Assembly: GCA_034336665.1 (NCBI GenBank) | Contig: CM067566.1 | Span: 23,039,330 to 23,103,329, forward strand | Direction of reading: 5' to 3' | DNA from: Luscinia megarhynchos | Lineage: Eukaryota; Chordata; Aves; Passeriformes; Turdidae | DNA length: 64,000 nucleotides | Notes under the pieces: generated by a model | Databases searched by the model: none | Seen by the model: only the letters and a program-made list of their open reading frames with translations | What the model was told of the DNA's origin: nothing | Position numbers and translations under genes: made by a program | Shown here: in pieces, positions 36,480 through 50,703 of the stretch | Position numbering within the stretch: position 1 is the first letter of the stretch | Layout: each line of letters opens with the position of its first letter

Positions 36480-39400
36480 ACAAGCAGCTGATTGTCACCA
36501 CATGTTGTCACAATAAAACAAGAGATGCACAAGCAACAGAATGGTCTTTTCCCCCAGCTGAAAACAGTAGCCAACCTTTGGTGGAAACCTTACAATTTGT
36601 GGACATGCCAGAGGACTGCAGGTGGTCTGGGAAAGCTGGAAAACCAGTTATGTAGGACGAGAACAGTACCCTTTCTGGATTTCTATTCACCTTTCCTGCT
36701 GAGCAAAAAATGGACAACTGCAGATAGATCCTACAGGATTAGGACACACACACAAGAGCTGTTTTTCAATGCACAACCTTCACCTTTCAGTTTTCTTGAA
36801 TGGGCAAAGATACCCATCTCCTAATTTTTATCAATTTCTTACAAGCTCCTTTACTTTTACTATTCTGCTACTCCAAATCCTCATATACAAAAGCAGGCAA
36901 TTAATTACCTTTTGCCACTCTTGAAAGATCAAGGTCACAAAGTTTTTTAAGGTAGCATTTTAGCACTTCCTGGCAGTTGAAAAAGTTACACTTTAGGAAC
37001 CAAGATCAAGATCATGTTACAGTTTTAATGTAGGATTGAGCTATCACATGCACTTCACATGCCCTACTATGAAAATGGATGTAACAGAATTAGAAAAGAC
37101 AGACAGATAAAAATCTCTCTACAGGAAGAGACATTGAGTAAAGTAGGGCTCTCTAACTTGGAGAATAAATGACAGGGAGGAGGGGAAGATGTCAGAGGAA
37201 TCTGTAAAATGAATGGTGGGAAGAAGGCAAGGATGGAAAGGAAATCACCATTCACTGTTATTTACTGCTTCCTAAAACAGAAAAGCAAGAGGCATCTAAT
37301 GAAATTATTGGAGAGCAATTTTATAACAAAAGGAAATACTTTTTCATATAATATATAATTTGATTATGGAGCTCATAATCACAGGATGTTGTGGATGCCA
37401 GAAATACAAATGAGAAAAAAAATTATTAAAGAAATTAATGCTAGAAAAGTCTATCAAGGGCAATTAAAGAAGATAACATGAATGACATACCAAGTCTGAA
37501 AGTCCTAAAACTATCAATTACTGAAAGTGAAAAAGATATAATAGAGGGATGACCACTTATGCCAGCTCTGTTTTTGTTTTTAGTGAAGTCATAAGTTTCT
37601 GCTACTCACCCCTGGCAGAGAAGTGACCCATAAAGAAGCCTAAAGTCTGCTATATAAGGCTATTGGTTATGTACAACATGGAACTGTAACCACTGTAACT
37701 CTTGTAAAAAATTTGCCTTCCATTAACTGTATTAAGTTTATATTGGAAATAGTGGAACTAACATTACTGAAAGACTTTGATAAAAGTTACCACAGCAGTT
37801 ATACTGGATCAGATGAAAAAGCCTCATCTGATGAGATAAGAACTCTCAAACCAATATATCCAAGCTTCCTCTAAGGGATTTATATATAAATATACATATA
37901 TTCTTCTGGAAGGAAAATACACAATACATTTATTCTCAATAATAAAAAGGTACCCACTTTCCTACCCTGAGATACAAAATAATCTCATATGACAATAGAA
38001 ATGCAGGAGTTATAGGACTGAGTATTATTATCTTTTCACACTTGTCTCCTTCCAATTTATATTAACATGTATTTACTACTTTTATGCCAATTTTTGCATC
38101 ACTGTTTAACAAATATAAATTTATAGGTAAATAGAACAGTCTTAAATATCTGAATGAATAAGGAAAGGGGAACATAGCTGAACTACTGAGGAACAGTTAA
38201 CTTACAGCAGATCTGTCTGGTGATTAGTGCAGAGAGAGTTGCTGTGGAGAGGTAACTAGCACTGCTTACACTACATTCTTCTTTTACACACATTCTTTTA
38301 TGACAATTACTACAGTTCAAAAAAGCTCCTATGTCAGTATGTGTCTACAGTCTCACTGTCCTGATATTATTTGCATTCCAGAAAATTTCAGAAGTAGAAA
38401 GGAGAGATGACAACAACATACTGTAAACAAGATGCTAGCCAGAAATTTAGTTTATGCACTGACAAATTCTCAGTGAATCCTGCCACCCGAAAATAGAATT
38501 AGCCCAAATAAAACTCTGACCAGGAAAACACACAATCCTGACACAGCATCTGTAAAAGAACAAACCAAAAAAGTAAAAATAACCCAATCTGGTGGCCTTT
38601 ACACTGACCCTTTTGTAGTTACCAAGTGTAGTAATGTTACCCCTCAGCAGGTCATAAAACCACACCCCACCAAAAGACCTTTAACGTTTTATGAGGCATT
38701 TGATTTGTTCATTACTGCAGAATTCAAGCTGCAGGTTCATTCCTTCCAAAAAGTTTACTTTTAAAACACTGAAGAAATTAAATTCTACTCTTGTGAACTC
38801 ACACTTGTTTTCAGCATTTTTGACAGAAATTTTTATGACTTTGTGTCTTGTGATATCTGGAACTTTTAAAGTCCCTAACTCCTGGAATCAATGGGAAAAT
38901 TGCAGCTTGTCCACTTAAAACATCTCATTACAACCCACAGAATCTTCCACGTTTCCCTCTCAAAAAAAGGTAAAATCTGAAAAAACAAAATAGAAGCTTT
39001 ACCTAAAAAGACAAACAACGACCTGAAATTTATTCTTGCTTTTAAATACATATTGTTTTTAAACTCCCATTTGGGGACAGGGTGCATTGGCTCCAAGAAG
39101 AATTTATGCTTGTTTTCCTTTTGTTTTTAATTAGTTTACTGGCATATACTGAAGAACTTCTTCATCTCTACTTTAGCCTTTATAAATACACCATATCTGT
39201 AAGTATTCCTGGGCAACAAAAATGAGAATGTAAAATTAAATGCATTATTAATAAAGGAGCAACATGTGAAAACTCCCTTCCCTCCCTTCTACTTCCAATG
39301 CTTGATCTTTGATCTGTCCATTTTATCTGTCTGCAGATGGAGTGGTTTGCAGAGGAAAACAAGAGATCTACTATGCAAATACTTGATGTATTCCTCCACC

Positions 39401-42400
39401 CACAATAAAGCTTTTGTTGTACACCTGAATAATTAAAATACAACCAGTAATTACTATTACAATATTTTTCAAGTGTGGTCTGCAGGGAGTGCAACTTCTA
39501 AACCAGTACATTTTGCCTGTGGTGTTTTTTAATACTGTCCGAGAGTTATTGCACTGACATTAACAAAATTTGGAAGTAGTGAACCTCAAACATTGGTTGA
39601 ACACATAGATAACATCTCTGCTTACTTCTGGCAGTGAGAAAATCCATCTTTCTGCATCATTCCTGGAAAACCACAACTAAGTAGACTCACTACTCAATTA
39701 TTTTGGAACAGCTGGAGCTTGTCCCAGGTGAACAACAGTCTCCCTCAAGTCAGAGACACCTATCCACCTAAAAAAGGTGATTTCCTCAGGGAAGTGTTGA
39801 GTACACTGGACCATGCCCCACTATTTTCTGGACCAGCTTCTTGAAACTTAAAGTGGATGTGAACAGAACCCACTGGGAGGAACAGAGAATGGGGAAACAC
39901 TGTCACCCTATTCCTAAGGCAGCTTATTTTAAGATGCTGCATTTTCCCTGCAAAGTAATTGAATAAAATTTAAAAATTTAAAGTGTAGAAAATTTAGAAA
40001 ATTGCAAGAAAATTTCAGGTAATAGGGGCTTGGTATATTCAAAGTACAGAAATATGGAGTATAGTTCTGAGAGTTCACCTGTGACATGAAATCAAGAGAA
40101 CTATAAAAAATAAATCTTCTGTTAATGATCATACATTCATTTTGATGCTGAAAAAGTCTTATTTCCTATATTTACCCTGATTACACACAGGCAATATAAT
40201 TTTACAAAGCCTAACACACCCATTTTAGTGGGAAAAAACCAATCCTGTAAGAAAAATGAAATAAACTTCCTCTTTCATGCCAATGGAAGTTTAGCCCTGA
40301 AATTGTTCTGACGTCATCTTCCTACTTTTCAGATATGTTTGTTAAAAAAAGCATTGGTTGTGTTTCAGCACAATTAATCAGAGGAAATTAATGTAGCCAA
40401 GAGACTACAGAGTTCCTTAGTTCATCTGCTGACAGCCTCCATGGGAAGCTCATTATTTTGTTTTAGTTAAGCACAAAAGAAAAATAAGGTAATTTGAGTT
40501 TAACACCAAATGTTATCTTGAAATTCTCAGCTAAAGCTGGAGTGTGATAACGTGAGTTTACCCACAAAAGAAAAAAGTGAACTAAATTTCAAATAATTTT
40601 ACAAAAGCCAAACCAAATTGTTTCTTATTATTAATTTGTTTCTGTAAGGAGCAAATACAGTTTTGCCAATTAATTATAGCTCCCCTGTAATGATGAGAAA
40701 AAGTTGTGTAAAAGTTTTGTGTGAGTCAGCAATAAGACATCCTTTTTCTAACTCAACAAATTGATTTATTTAGAGTTGGCAAGATGGACAAAACAAAATA
40801 TCCAAGATATTAGTCAACATTCTTTGACAGCTCCCAATTCAATACTGCCTATAAATTGCCTTATCTTTCTAACCCCCAAGCCCACACTCAGTATTGCAAA
40901 AGTTCCCTTACCATGAACTTTAGGGAATGACTAGGGGTACCACTATTACACTGTTTAGAGCTATTTTTTTCTTCCCTTTGGCTACAAGAGAAATACAGGG
41001 AAGAATTTGTCATGTATAAGGGAGAAGTCTGGTTTTTAATGTATTTTAAATCTATGCAAAGATCTTCAAGCTCTATGGATCACAAATATAAAACATCACT
41101 TGCCATTTCACTACTGAAATAATGAGCATTCAGGAAGATACTGCTGCAACCTAATCTGTCAGATACCAGCTGATCTTCCACTGAGAAGAATTTTTATTAG
41201 CAGATAAAATAATTGCATTCAGTATAGGCCTAAGTGAAATTGCCAACTAGTGCTATGAAAAAGTAAAGTAAAATAGAAGTGTTACTTACAGTTACAAGAT
41301 GCTCCTGTATAGTTCAACATGTACTGATCTGCTACCAGCATCCTTTAAGTTTGTTATATACATGTCCCAAAAGCTTCATATTCTCCTTCTGTGTAGCATC
41401 TCCAACTCAAATTATGAGAAAATACACTGCTGTGTTTAAACAGACACTTACTATTAGTCGAATGAGGAATGGTACTTTGGATGAAAGGAAAGGGAAGCCA
41501 CCCCCATTCAACTGCTAGTAAATGTAGCAGAGAAAACACCACATGTTGACCATGTAAATGATTGCATTTTCTAATAAGCCAAGAAAAAATACGAGAGATA
41601 GCTATACACGGATTTCAGCAGTGTGTGTATATACTGCATCCTCCAGTGAATTCATTCCAGCTTGCAAGATATTGATGTATTTTCTGACTGACTCTGCTTA
41701 GAAGACAAGCTTTTGAAACAGTACTTTCAGCCCACAAGCTTTCAGATGACAATCAAATCAAGATTTAATCAGTTCAACTTTGAACCAGAACAGCCCCTCA
41801 TCCTGCAGATCAGCCCCTGGAAATAATCTATGTTGATTTTTTCTCTTCAGCTGCCTGTAGAAACATGATAAGTTTTAAAAAATGTAAAGCAAAGATCCAC
41901 TCTTCGAAGACAAAATTCTTAAGGCTGTAAGCCTCTGCCTTCCTGAAGGTGCATTGCAGGAATGGTAGAAATTGATTTAGTGAAAGGCTTCTATTAGTGA
42001 GAGCACTGTTCTCATTGCAAAGTCCCTCCCCTTGCTATAATCAATAATTTAAGCAAAGCCAAGAATCATGTCAGCCAAAATGACCAGGATTACTTGACTG
42101 TCTCTTTCTTACAGAGTACAAGTAAAAATTAAATTAAGGTCTGAACGGGAATGTATTCTAATTTAAAAATTAATTCGGCCAGTCTGAGTTGTGCTTTTTG
42201 GCTTTCATGTTGAGTAGGGAAGGAGGGATGGGGTCCTTTATTCCTTACTAAAAACTTCTCAAATTCAGAGAAGTGCCCAAAATCCACTTCCAAGAAGTAA
42301 AAGCCACAACCTTTGATTTAGAGTATTTTGTCAGTCATGTGCAAAAAAAATGTGCTCTAAAAGTTAAAGCTCTGACTTGTGGATTATGTCAGTGCTACTC

Positions 42401-45400
42401 CTCTCTCAGTGGCCTGCAATGATGTCTCAGTTAATAACTGATGCAGTGTTTAAAATTTAAACTGCAGAATCTCAATTCAAAAGCAATTTAAAAAATGCAT
42501 TTAGTTAAACTGTGTTATTGTTTAGGATGAAATAGTTTTATTAAGAAACAGTAGCATGAAGAGTTCTGAGAATGGTTTTCAAGCAAGAGCCTTGAAGTAG
42601 TCTTAGCATGCAATAAATTAGTCCAGTGTATCAAGTAATGTACATACAAAATAATCAACATAACGAATAGCAGATAAAAAACAATCCCTGTAACACAACA
42701 CCATATAAAACTGGATTAAAATGACCCAGAGACACTACAAGCAGGAAGGAAAAATATATGCATTGTATTTGAAGTTGTCCTCTCCCTCTCTCTCCAGTGG
42801 TTTCTCATCACCAAAGTACCACAGATAAATCCACGGTGTAAGCTGAAGGACACACACTGCTGGGGTTTACAAAACCAGACCCAGACACTACAAGGAAGCC
42901 ACTTAATGTCATTATCTTGAGCTCTGTGGCATCCAGATATTGGACATTCACAGCCTGATCCTGAGTACCCAGGGGCTCTCAGAATGAAGCCATCAAGTCT
43001 TAACAGCAAGTACATGTGCTTGCCTGGATTGCTTAAAAAAGGCTTCATGTCCCTTAAGGCCATCCACCAGCCATCCACTCTCAAGCAAGGACTGAGTTCA
43101 GAGCAAGGTCTCTACAGCATGCCATGTCATATCACACAACACCTCTTCTGCCCATGGAGATGCTCAGCACTGCTCTGAATCTATCCACCTTTTCCTGATG
43201 CAACAGCAACAAACCCAAGGCTGCCTGCAGCACCATCTATTCCATGTCTTGGTGGTACATGCTATAGGTTTTTGTATATCCAGAAATTTCTGTACGTTCA
43301 ATACCATAACTTGGAACAGCACCATTGTGACTCAAGGGACCCACAACCCCCCTTCAGCCAATCCCATATTGTTAATTTAAACTGAATTCAATCAGTTAAG
43401 GCTTGACTTGTGTGAGAACTCAGCACATGAGGAACCAATGCACTGAGAGACTGGGGTCTAAAGGAGCCACTAACTTGGGAAGATTAAAAGAAATACCTCC
43501 AGGTGCAAACATAACAGGGCAGGAACTCGAGGAGGATTTAAGTCAGCACACCCTCACTGTACACACATCTCTTTGCACAGGGGCCTGAACTAGGATCTGA
43601 CTTTCTCTTAGTACTTCAGTATTAAATAACTTAGAGCTCCCAATTTTTGTGTTAAGTTTTCAGAACTTTTGTGAAATAACATCCTAGCACAAAGCAAATC
43701 CCCAATGCTCACTTCTGCTGCCAAACTCAGTCCATCTGATTTACTGTCACCGCTTTTCTGCTAGTCTTGCTTGCCTAACCTGCAAACATCCCTGCTTGCT
43801 TCCAACTCTCCCTCTGTTGGTGTCAAGTCCTTATTTATCTCCACAGCTGCATAGGATTTACTGTCCCTTTGCTTCCCTCTCCAGTGGGTCCTTCCTCCAG
43901 GTCATGTTCCCATCTTCCAGTCCATCCTCCTCACTTCCTAACCCACTTGTTCCCCCATCAGCTTTCTCCTGAGAGCAGCAGGGAGACCAGCTCACCACTG
44001 CTGTGCCTGGCACTGGGATCAGAGCAGGTGCTCACAGGAACAACCACAGTGGCCCAGGCTTTGCCTTTCCACTCTGCAGAGCACAAAGAGGCATGAATAT
44101 CTCCTGAGCAGGAAACTCCCCAAACTGTGCTGGCCATCCCTGGCTTGTACACCAGGTCAATCACTGCTACTCCAGCAACTGCAAGATCCTCTGCAAAGAC
44201 TAGAGACTCATTCTGCTGAGTGGCAATACCATTCCTCTATCAGACCTCCTGCAGTTGATATACAGGAGTCCAGAAATAACAAACAAGCACCCAAACAGGC
44301 TGCAAAGAGCTTCAGAGCACACAGACCCCATCTAGAAGAATATAAACTTGTTCTCAGCTTGCCTTAACAGAGGCCTGCACATAAAGTGTCCTCCCAAAGG
44401 TAATACTGTTTCTTCCCTCCCCAGAGATATCTATACCCATTTCAAAGCACCAATCATGTGGATTGAAGTTTGGCCTGACTTCTATGCAGCACTCAAGAAG
44501 TGCTGAGGCAGAGGTTTACTGGATCGATTTCAGCCATAATTTTTTATTACTTGAACAGCTTTATGAACTGGAAAGTTTCTTCTTTTTTTTAAGAAGTGGT
44601 TAGTCTGGTATCAGCCTATTGTGGCTTTTCTTCTGTGAAACTTCCTGCATTATCATCCCTCTGAAATCAGGATCCTGACTTTTCCCCGTTACCTTCTCTG
44701 TTTCCTCTTCCGTGATTTGTTTTCCTTCCTCTTTGCTTGGCCCTGTGTCTGACAACCCTAGGCATACAAGAGCTTTCCCAGCAAGATGCATTCAACCTCA
44801 GAGAGGATATACAGCATCTGGAATGACACACTTCCATCCCTAAACTACAGAAGCTTGGAAAGTTTCCAAAAATAGTTTGTCAAGTTAAGTACCTGACATG
44901 ATTATTTACCACTTCTGAAACTTGAGTCTGCCCTATAGATGCTCAGAAGTTTCCACTTTGCTAGAGCACACAAAAAGCATGTCCTAATATCTCTTAACAT
45001 TACACATTCATGTAAAGTGCATTGTGAAGTTAAGGGAAGCATGCAGTGCTCTGGGCATCCATTAGTACAACACTGGCATTTACTTCCCTTTGTTGTCTTG
45101 GCACCACCTTTCTCTCCATTGCCACCTTTTACTTTCTCATGCAGGTATTCGTTTATCCCAGCTACACATTTCACTGAACAGAAAAATATTAATTTTTAAC
45201 ACACTCAAAATCATAGTACTGCACTTACACAAAGCAACACTATGATATTTTCTGGATTGCATGCTTTATTAAGGTAGCATGGGAAGAGTCCCTGAAAAGA
45301 CAAACATCAAACAAGAAATAAAATATCAAAGGCAAAACAACTCAGTTTGTTAGACTTCCATCAAGTGGCCAGAAATTCAGCTGGAGTAAGGTCAAAATCA

Positions 45401-46631
45401 ATGAGCTGTGTCAGATAGGACTGGGCCACATTTGACACTACTTGTAGCCAAAAGACTGAGCTAGCCAAAGCAATGCTTTAGTAGTCAAAGCACAGCCACC
45501 ACAAGGCAGCTGTCTTCAAACTCAATCTTCCCCAGTCCCAGGGCACTCAAGGAGAGATGTCACACCAGGAGAGAGCTGTTTTAACAAAGAATATGACAAA
45601 CCACCCTAGACCCTTCGGGAACTATATAGCAGAGATTAAACGAGGAGCTATTTTTAAAACAAAGACAGACACAGCAAATGAACAAATTTCATTTCTGCAC
45701 CACAGGGCAGATGTTTCAGACTCTATTCAGCTGGTTAATTAATCTATATTATCTAATGTGCATCCTGCTCAGCCTGTGATTGTTTCTCCAATGCAAATCC
45801 TAGCTCTTGCCTCTTCTCTGCTGCCTGTCTTGGACACCCCCAGACATCTCAAGGGACACCAGGTGGGCAGTTGAACCAAGCTCACACCAGGGAAGAAATT
45901 GAATGGCTCTGATGAACTGAAAAATCATTATCTCTTTGGCAAACAGTTAAGTATGAAACTGTAGCTGTGACCATACAGCACATTCTGGGAAACCTCTTCT
46001 ATAGTCCCAAATTTTGGTAATTGCAAACAGAGTTTGGAAGAGGATGTTAATCATTGCTATATAAAGCATCTACTCTCCCATTCCTGAATTTAGGCACATT
46101 AACTCACTTTTACATACCCATTTTTGTTATCTATCTCAATTCAAAATGGTGCTGATTATTAATCTTAATTGTGGATTCTGGGTGCTGATTGCCACTTTTA
46201 ATTGTGAAATCTTTAGATTTCAAGTCAGAGCACTCAAGTATCCAAGATAGGGATTTAGGTAGCTCCACTGAGAATCACTTAAAAAAAAAAACCTGACTGC
46301 CTAAACACAACAAGCAAGTCTCCCTGTGCAGCTGATAGTGGCAATGTGTACTTGAGAGGATCATCTTTCAAGTTCAATTTACTATCAAGTTTGTATTATT
46401 TTATAGCCTTCTACCAGTAGACCCTGATACTGTGAACATTGTGTAACCATGGCTGCCCTTGAAGTTTTATTTCTTTTAAACTGACCCTAAAATCTTCTTA
46501 TAGGGATGGCTAAAGAAGAGACAAAAATGCAGTAAGTAACTCCACATGCAGAATATTACCTACACACACAGTGGGGATATAGAGCAAGAGTCACCTTTCT
46601 AATTTCATAAGCAGTCAGCAAACGGTCAAGC

Positions 46632-46676
46632 CTGAGACTATAAAACTATTCTGAGACTATGCACTATTCTTGAGAC
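46632..46676 (+). repeat. Short tandem repeat, unit ctgagactat...ctatt
   Basis: Two units of 19 and 18 bp beginning ctgagactat, followed by a partial third (cttgagac). Confidence 0.7.
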
Positions 46677-49600
46677 ATGGTTATCAGTAATATGCAGTAT
46701 TTAAAAAAATATAACAGCCCAATATTAAAAGTTGCCAGCCTTTAGGATGCACAGCAGGTGTGAACCAGAGACTCTTATTCCCAAAAATCGGAAAATTGGG
46801 TTTTTACTTAGAACCCTACAACTATATATGGGTTCTCTCTCTAGTTTTATAGGACTTGTGTTAATCCATAATGTAATTGAATTTATTTTTAGTACATAAA
46901 TCTTTTTCCCCACTCAGGAACACAGAAAACACGTTCTGAGCAAGTAATAGACTTATTGTCTGTATCAGATAGGTACTGCAAAGGAAGAATCATGCTTTTA
47001 AGTGGACATCCATTTTAATTTGGTCAAAGATGCTGGTTAAAATCATAGGCAGAACCGACCACTGCTATAAGTCTTTCTGACTAGTTCATGATTTACTGTA
47101 ATTTTTATTGTATTAAGAGAGCTATTCTCCCCAGCTGTGCTGTTATTTCAGAACACCAGGCTCTCTTTACAAGAGCAGCACTCCTGATTCCCAAGGGCCA
47201 GTCTCCCAGCTGCCATTTCTGCACAGGATTGAACTCATTTATTTGTAACCAGCTATTAAACTGCCCTCTTGTATCAGCAGCAGGCAGGCACTGGGTATAT
47301 TGCAGTTGCACACAGGGGCAGCACTCCTGAAAAAGAGGACACTTGTGGTTTTAATACCCCTTTGATTTCAACTAGGGAGAAACAAGGCATTATGTGATCC
47401 AAAGGCTGAGAGACCAGGGAGCCAGAGAAGGCTGCTGACCCTGCACATCCTCCTACAATCCCAAAGAGAGCAAGAAGGGCAGCTGGCATAGAGTGAGAAA
47501 CATCTGCCACTCTCTAGCACCACGTGTCTCACATCCCAGTGACTTTTCTAATTATGGGGCTATTCCTGGCTTTAGAAGGAAGGGGTTTTATTTAAATTAA
47601 AACAGAAAGCAGAAGCAAATTCCAGTTTTCTTGTTGGTTTGGAGGCAAAGACAATTCTTTTTATTTCCTGAAGAATTCCCATTTCTAATGCATTAGAGAT
47701 TATTTACACAGAAGACTGCGCTTTACTGTGGCAGAATAACTTTCCACTGAAATTGTTTTTCAAGTGATACAAAGATTAGGAAATGTGCCTGCCTTCTAGC
47801 GAGCTTCTTAACAAAAAACAAACCAAAAAAAGCAAGCTACAAACAGAAAACATCACTCTCATTTCTCTCCTAGGTTTGAGATCTGGGGCATGTGCTTTGC
47901 TGCTGCTTGCACCACATAATTCATCCAATGAATACACACAGATTCATCCAGGTGAGGCTGATGAGTACACAGAGAGGGAGAGAAGGAATAGGTAGATGGT
48001 GTAATAACACAAAATGTGTTTCCTTTGAAAGCTAGACTAAGGAAAGTTTCTTGAGAGAGGAAGAGGAAGCATTCCTCATGATGTGAACCCAGTTCTGGTC
48101 CATTTGCAGTATTAAAACCACTTGGATCTGGTGTCTGGTTATTCATAAGACTCTCCAAATGACAGGGGATTCAGCTGGATAGACAGAGTAAGTCCCAGGG
48201 GAGATGCAGTGCCTGAGGCCAAGGGAGGCAGGTTTCCTTGTTTGGGGGACTGCTGCAGTGCTGGGTGTCAATCAGCTCTGGTGGCAAGTCTCTGCCTGTC
48301 TCTAGGAAGGCTGCCTGGAAACCCATTAGTGCTTGGCATGTGCTAAGATCTCGATGACATCCCATTACTTTGCTGACTGTAGGTTTTTTCTGCTTCTAAA
48401 ATCACCACAAACTCTTTTTTTTTTTTTTAAAGTACTGAATCTTAGAAGGTTAGATAGCTGAGAGTACTAATAAAATTATCTGAAAGTTGAGGTCAATGTA
48501 CCTCTTGTCAAGATGCACTACAGCTAATTTCCCTGGGGAAAAAAGAAGATTTTTCTCAAAACAAATTTCTCATACTGTACTGTGTTGGTGGTGTTGAGTG
48601 CCCATAATGAATGGATTCTATCATATCAGTTTATTAACATTAGCATTAGTTTAAATAAGTCAGTTGTTTCGTATCTTTAAATTGAGTTGTATTTATTTTT
48701 GATCTCTCCACTCAGAAAGAACATCAAGACTCTTGAAAATACCTTTTCATTAGGCCACATGTAGAAGTATCCTGCCCTAAAGAGACTGGAGAATTTTATC
48801 TAAACAATGATGCATTCCCAGTGCAATCAATTAAGAATAAATTTTTCAAGGTTTTTGAATTACACAACTCCAAAAGAAAACACACACAAAAAAACCCAAC
48901 AAAAATACCTCACAAAACAACATTTAGATTTCCAGGATTTGAATAATGAAATACTGTTAAGAGTATGAAGAGGAAGAAGACAAAATTCAGAAGGGATGAA
49001 AGAAGTATATTGTTATTTTCGACAGTGTCTTCTAAGGAAAATCATATTTCTATCATATTTCTGCATTAACTGAAGTGCTAAATACAATCTCTGGACTGAA
49101 CATTAATAATTCCCCAGGTATCTGCTGGACTACATTCTTTTATGGATTAACTGTTCTCAATACTGGGGTATTTTTTTACTTCCCAGAAGTCAAAACTCTA
49201 CTGGATATTTTTTCCCCCTAGATAAATGTCTTTCTTTCTTTGGGCCCCAACACCTATTATTGGAGCATAAAACAAGGGTTGGAGAACACTGAGCTGTGAA
49301 GACCTCACATGATGCTCTCCTCCTGCCCTAGATGCAGTGGCAGTGAAGAACCCTGTCCATGCCCAAAACCACAGACCTCCAGGACAGACACCACCAGGGC
49401 TCAATGCACAACTCCTCAGCTGGCACATAGAGAGGGAGCATCATCAAATGACTGGGATGTAGTGGGACACTTACACAGTTGTGCATTACAAAAGTAAAGA
49501 TCATCAATGAACGTAAAAATCAACATACAGAAAAGCTTTTATTTTATGTAGGTAGCTATCAGTCAGCATCTCCTGACAATCATGTTCTTCTTACAACATG

Positions 49601-49902
49601 CACCCACTGATTATTGAAGAGCAATTATTTATAAACTAGCAAGAGGTGCAATTAGCATATTTCTAGGACCCTGCATAGGGCATCCGCTGGTGCCTTTCAT
49701 AAAGCTGCTACAATCCACCAGGAAGCTTCCAAGCATTCCCTAGCAGACAAGCAGCTGTGTGCAAGGCCAGTGCTTGTATTTTGATACAATACACTTCCCC
49801 ACTGAAACTGCTAAACCTCCTCTATCCTCCCTGGCACCAGCTGAGAAAAGCTAAGCAATCCCTTCCTAAAACAGTGGCTGTGAGCAGCCTTTGCTTGTGT
49901 AC

Positions 49903-50703
49903 CTGTTTCGTCAGGGGAGCTCGGCGAGGCGCTGTCCTGGGACAGGGTGGTCCAGCTGGAGTCCTCGTCACTTGGGGCCAGGTTTTGAATCCTGTGGAGG
50001 GCACAGTCTGTTTTGGCCCCAGTTTTTGGGTGATCTTTCTTCGTTTCAGGGCTTGATGATACTGTGGCAACCTGGCCATCCTCTGGGCTCGGCATCTTGT
50101 TCTGTTTCCGGGGCAGGACTTCCCCATTGACAATAACGGTAGAAGCCTGGCTGTTGCTTTGTGCAGACTTATCTTCCATCGCAACAAAACCCTGCTCCAG
50201 ATCTCGAGCTGATGTCTCTAGATCTGCATAGTAATTCAGGAAGCTCTTGGTCCTCCTTGGCTGCGAGGGTAATATTTCACAGCCAGAGGAATCCTGCGGG
50301 ATCGGCTCATTGCTTTCAAACTTCTCAGAAGTTACATTTACGCCTGCAGTGCTAGCAAGGTTTTTGTTGGGATCCTGCTGTCCCTGCTCAGCAGCTTTCC
50401 TGAGCTGGTTTTCTCCATTCTTCACCAGCTTTATATTGGCAGAGCTGTTCCCCAGAAGGGGCTGAGCCGCTGGATCGGAAAGACCCATGGCTGTCTGAAT
50501 GTTAGTGAGCGCGTACTTTTTCCTGCACTTGGGAGGAGTGCTGTTCTTGGCCTCGCTGTGCCTGATCTCTGCATTCAGGAGCTCGTTGTGCGAGGAGCGC
50601 AGGTTCAGGGTGTTGGGTGGGGTGGCGGGGCTGTTGCGGTTCACCACGTCCGTCGTGCTGCCGCTTGCCATAAACACTGCCAACGCGTCCACGCCGGAGT
50701 CGA
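49903..50703 (-). CDS. APBB2: APBB2 exon 2: large N-terminal exon, residues 7-273
   Basis: This 801-nt exon encodes most of the region N-terminal to the WW domain of APBB2, an intracellular adaptor that binds the cytoplasmic tail of APP-family proteins. The acceptor is ttttcag (AG at 50705-50704) and the donor is ACAG/gtacac. The frame is open throughout. The protein is polar and probably disordered. It has several Ser/Thr-Pro sites (RNSPATPP near 29-36, NSTPPK near 60-65, MPSPEDG near 210-216, SASPSSPDE near 264-272). It also has a basic patch KCRKKY at 65-70 and two blocks very close to the mammalian protein as I remember it (about 60-121, and QPRRTKSFLNYYADLE at 154-169). Residues 178-209 are the most diverged part. 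The exon is phase 1 at both ends and divisible by three, so skipping it would keep the frame. Confidence 0.96.

Larger units (their letters stand above)
28256..49902 (-). other. APBB2: APBB2 intron 2 (21.6 kb)
   Basis: This is the longest intron in the window, with donor gtacac and acceptor ctcagcag. It has no coding sequence I can recognise on either strand. It holds one CR1 3' fragment (33455-33655), an A-rich (CAAAA)n tract (35429-35457), T runs (29950-29967, 48415-48428), a short tandem repeat (46632-46676) and a diverged local duplication (35771-35809 and 36441-36479). Less AT-rich islands at about 43.7-44.2, 47.1-47.5 and 48.1-48.4 kb show no known feature. A short plus-strand frame at 43869-44096 shows no recognisable homology. 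Confidence 0.8.

Noticed and set aside
49811..49902. Continuation of the exon 2 reading frame past its donor
   Set aside because: The frame stays open for about 30 codons into intron 2, but the next exon joins in phase at 49903 and the protein beyond the donor does not resemble APBB2. At most it would be an intron-retention tail.
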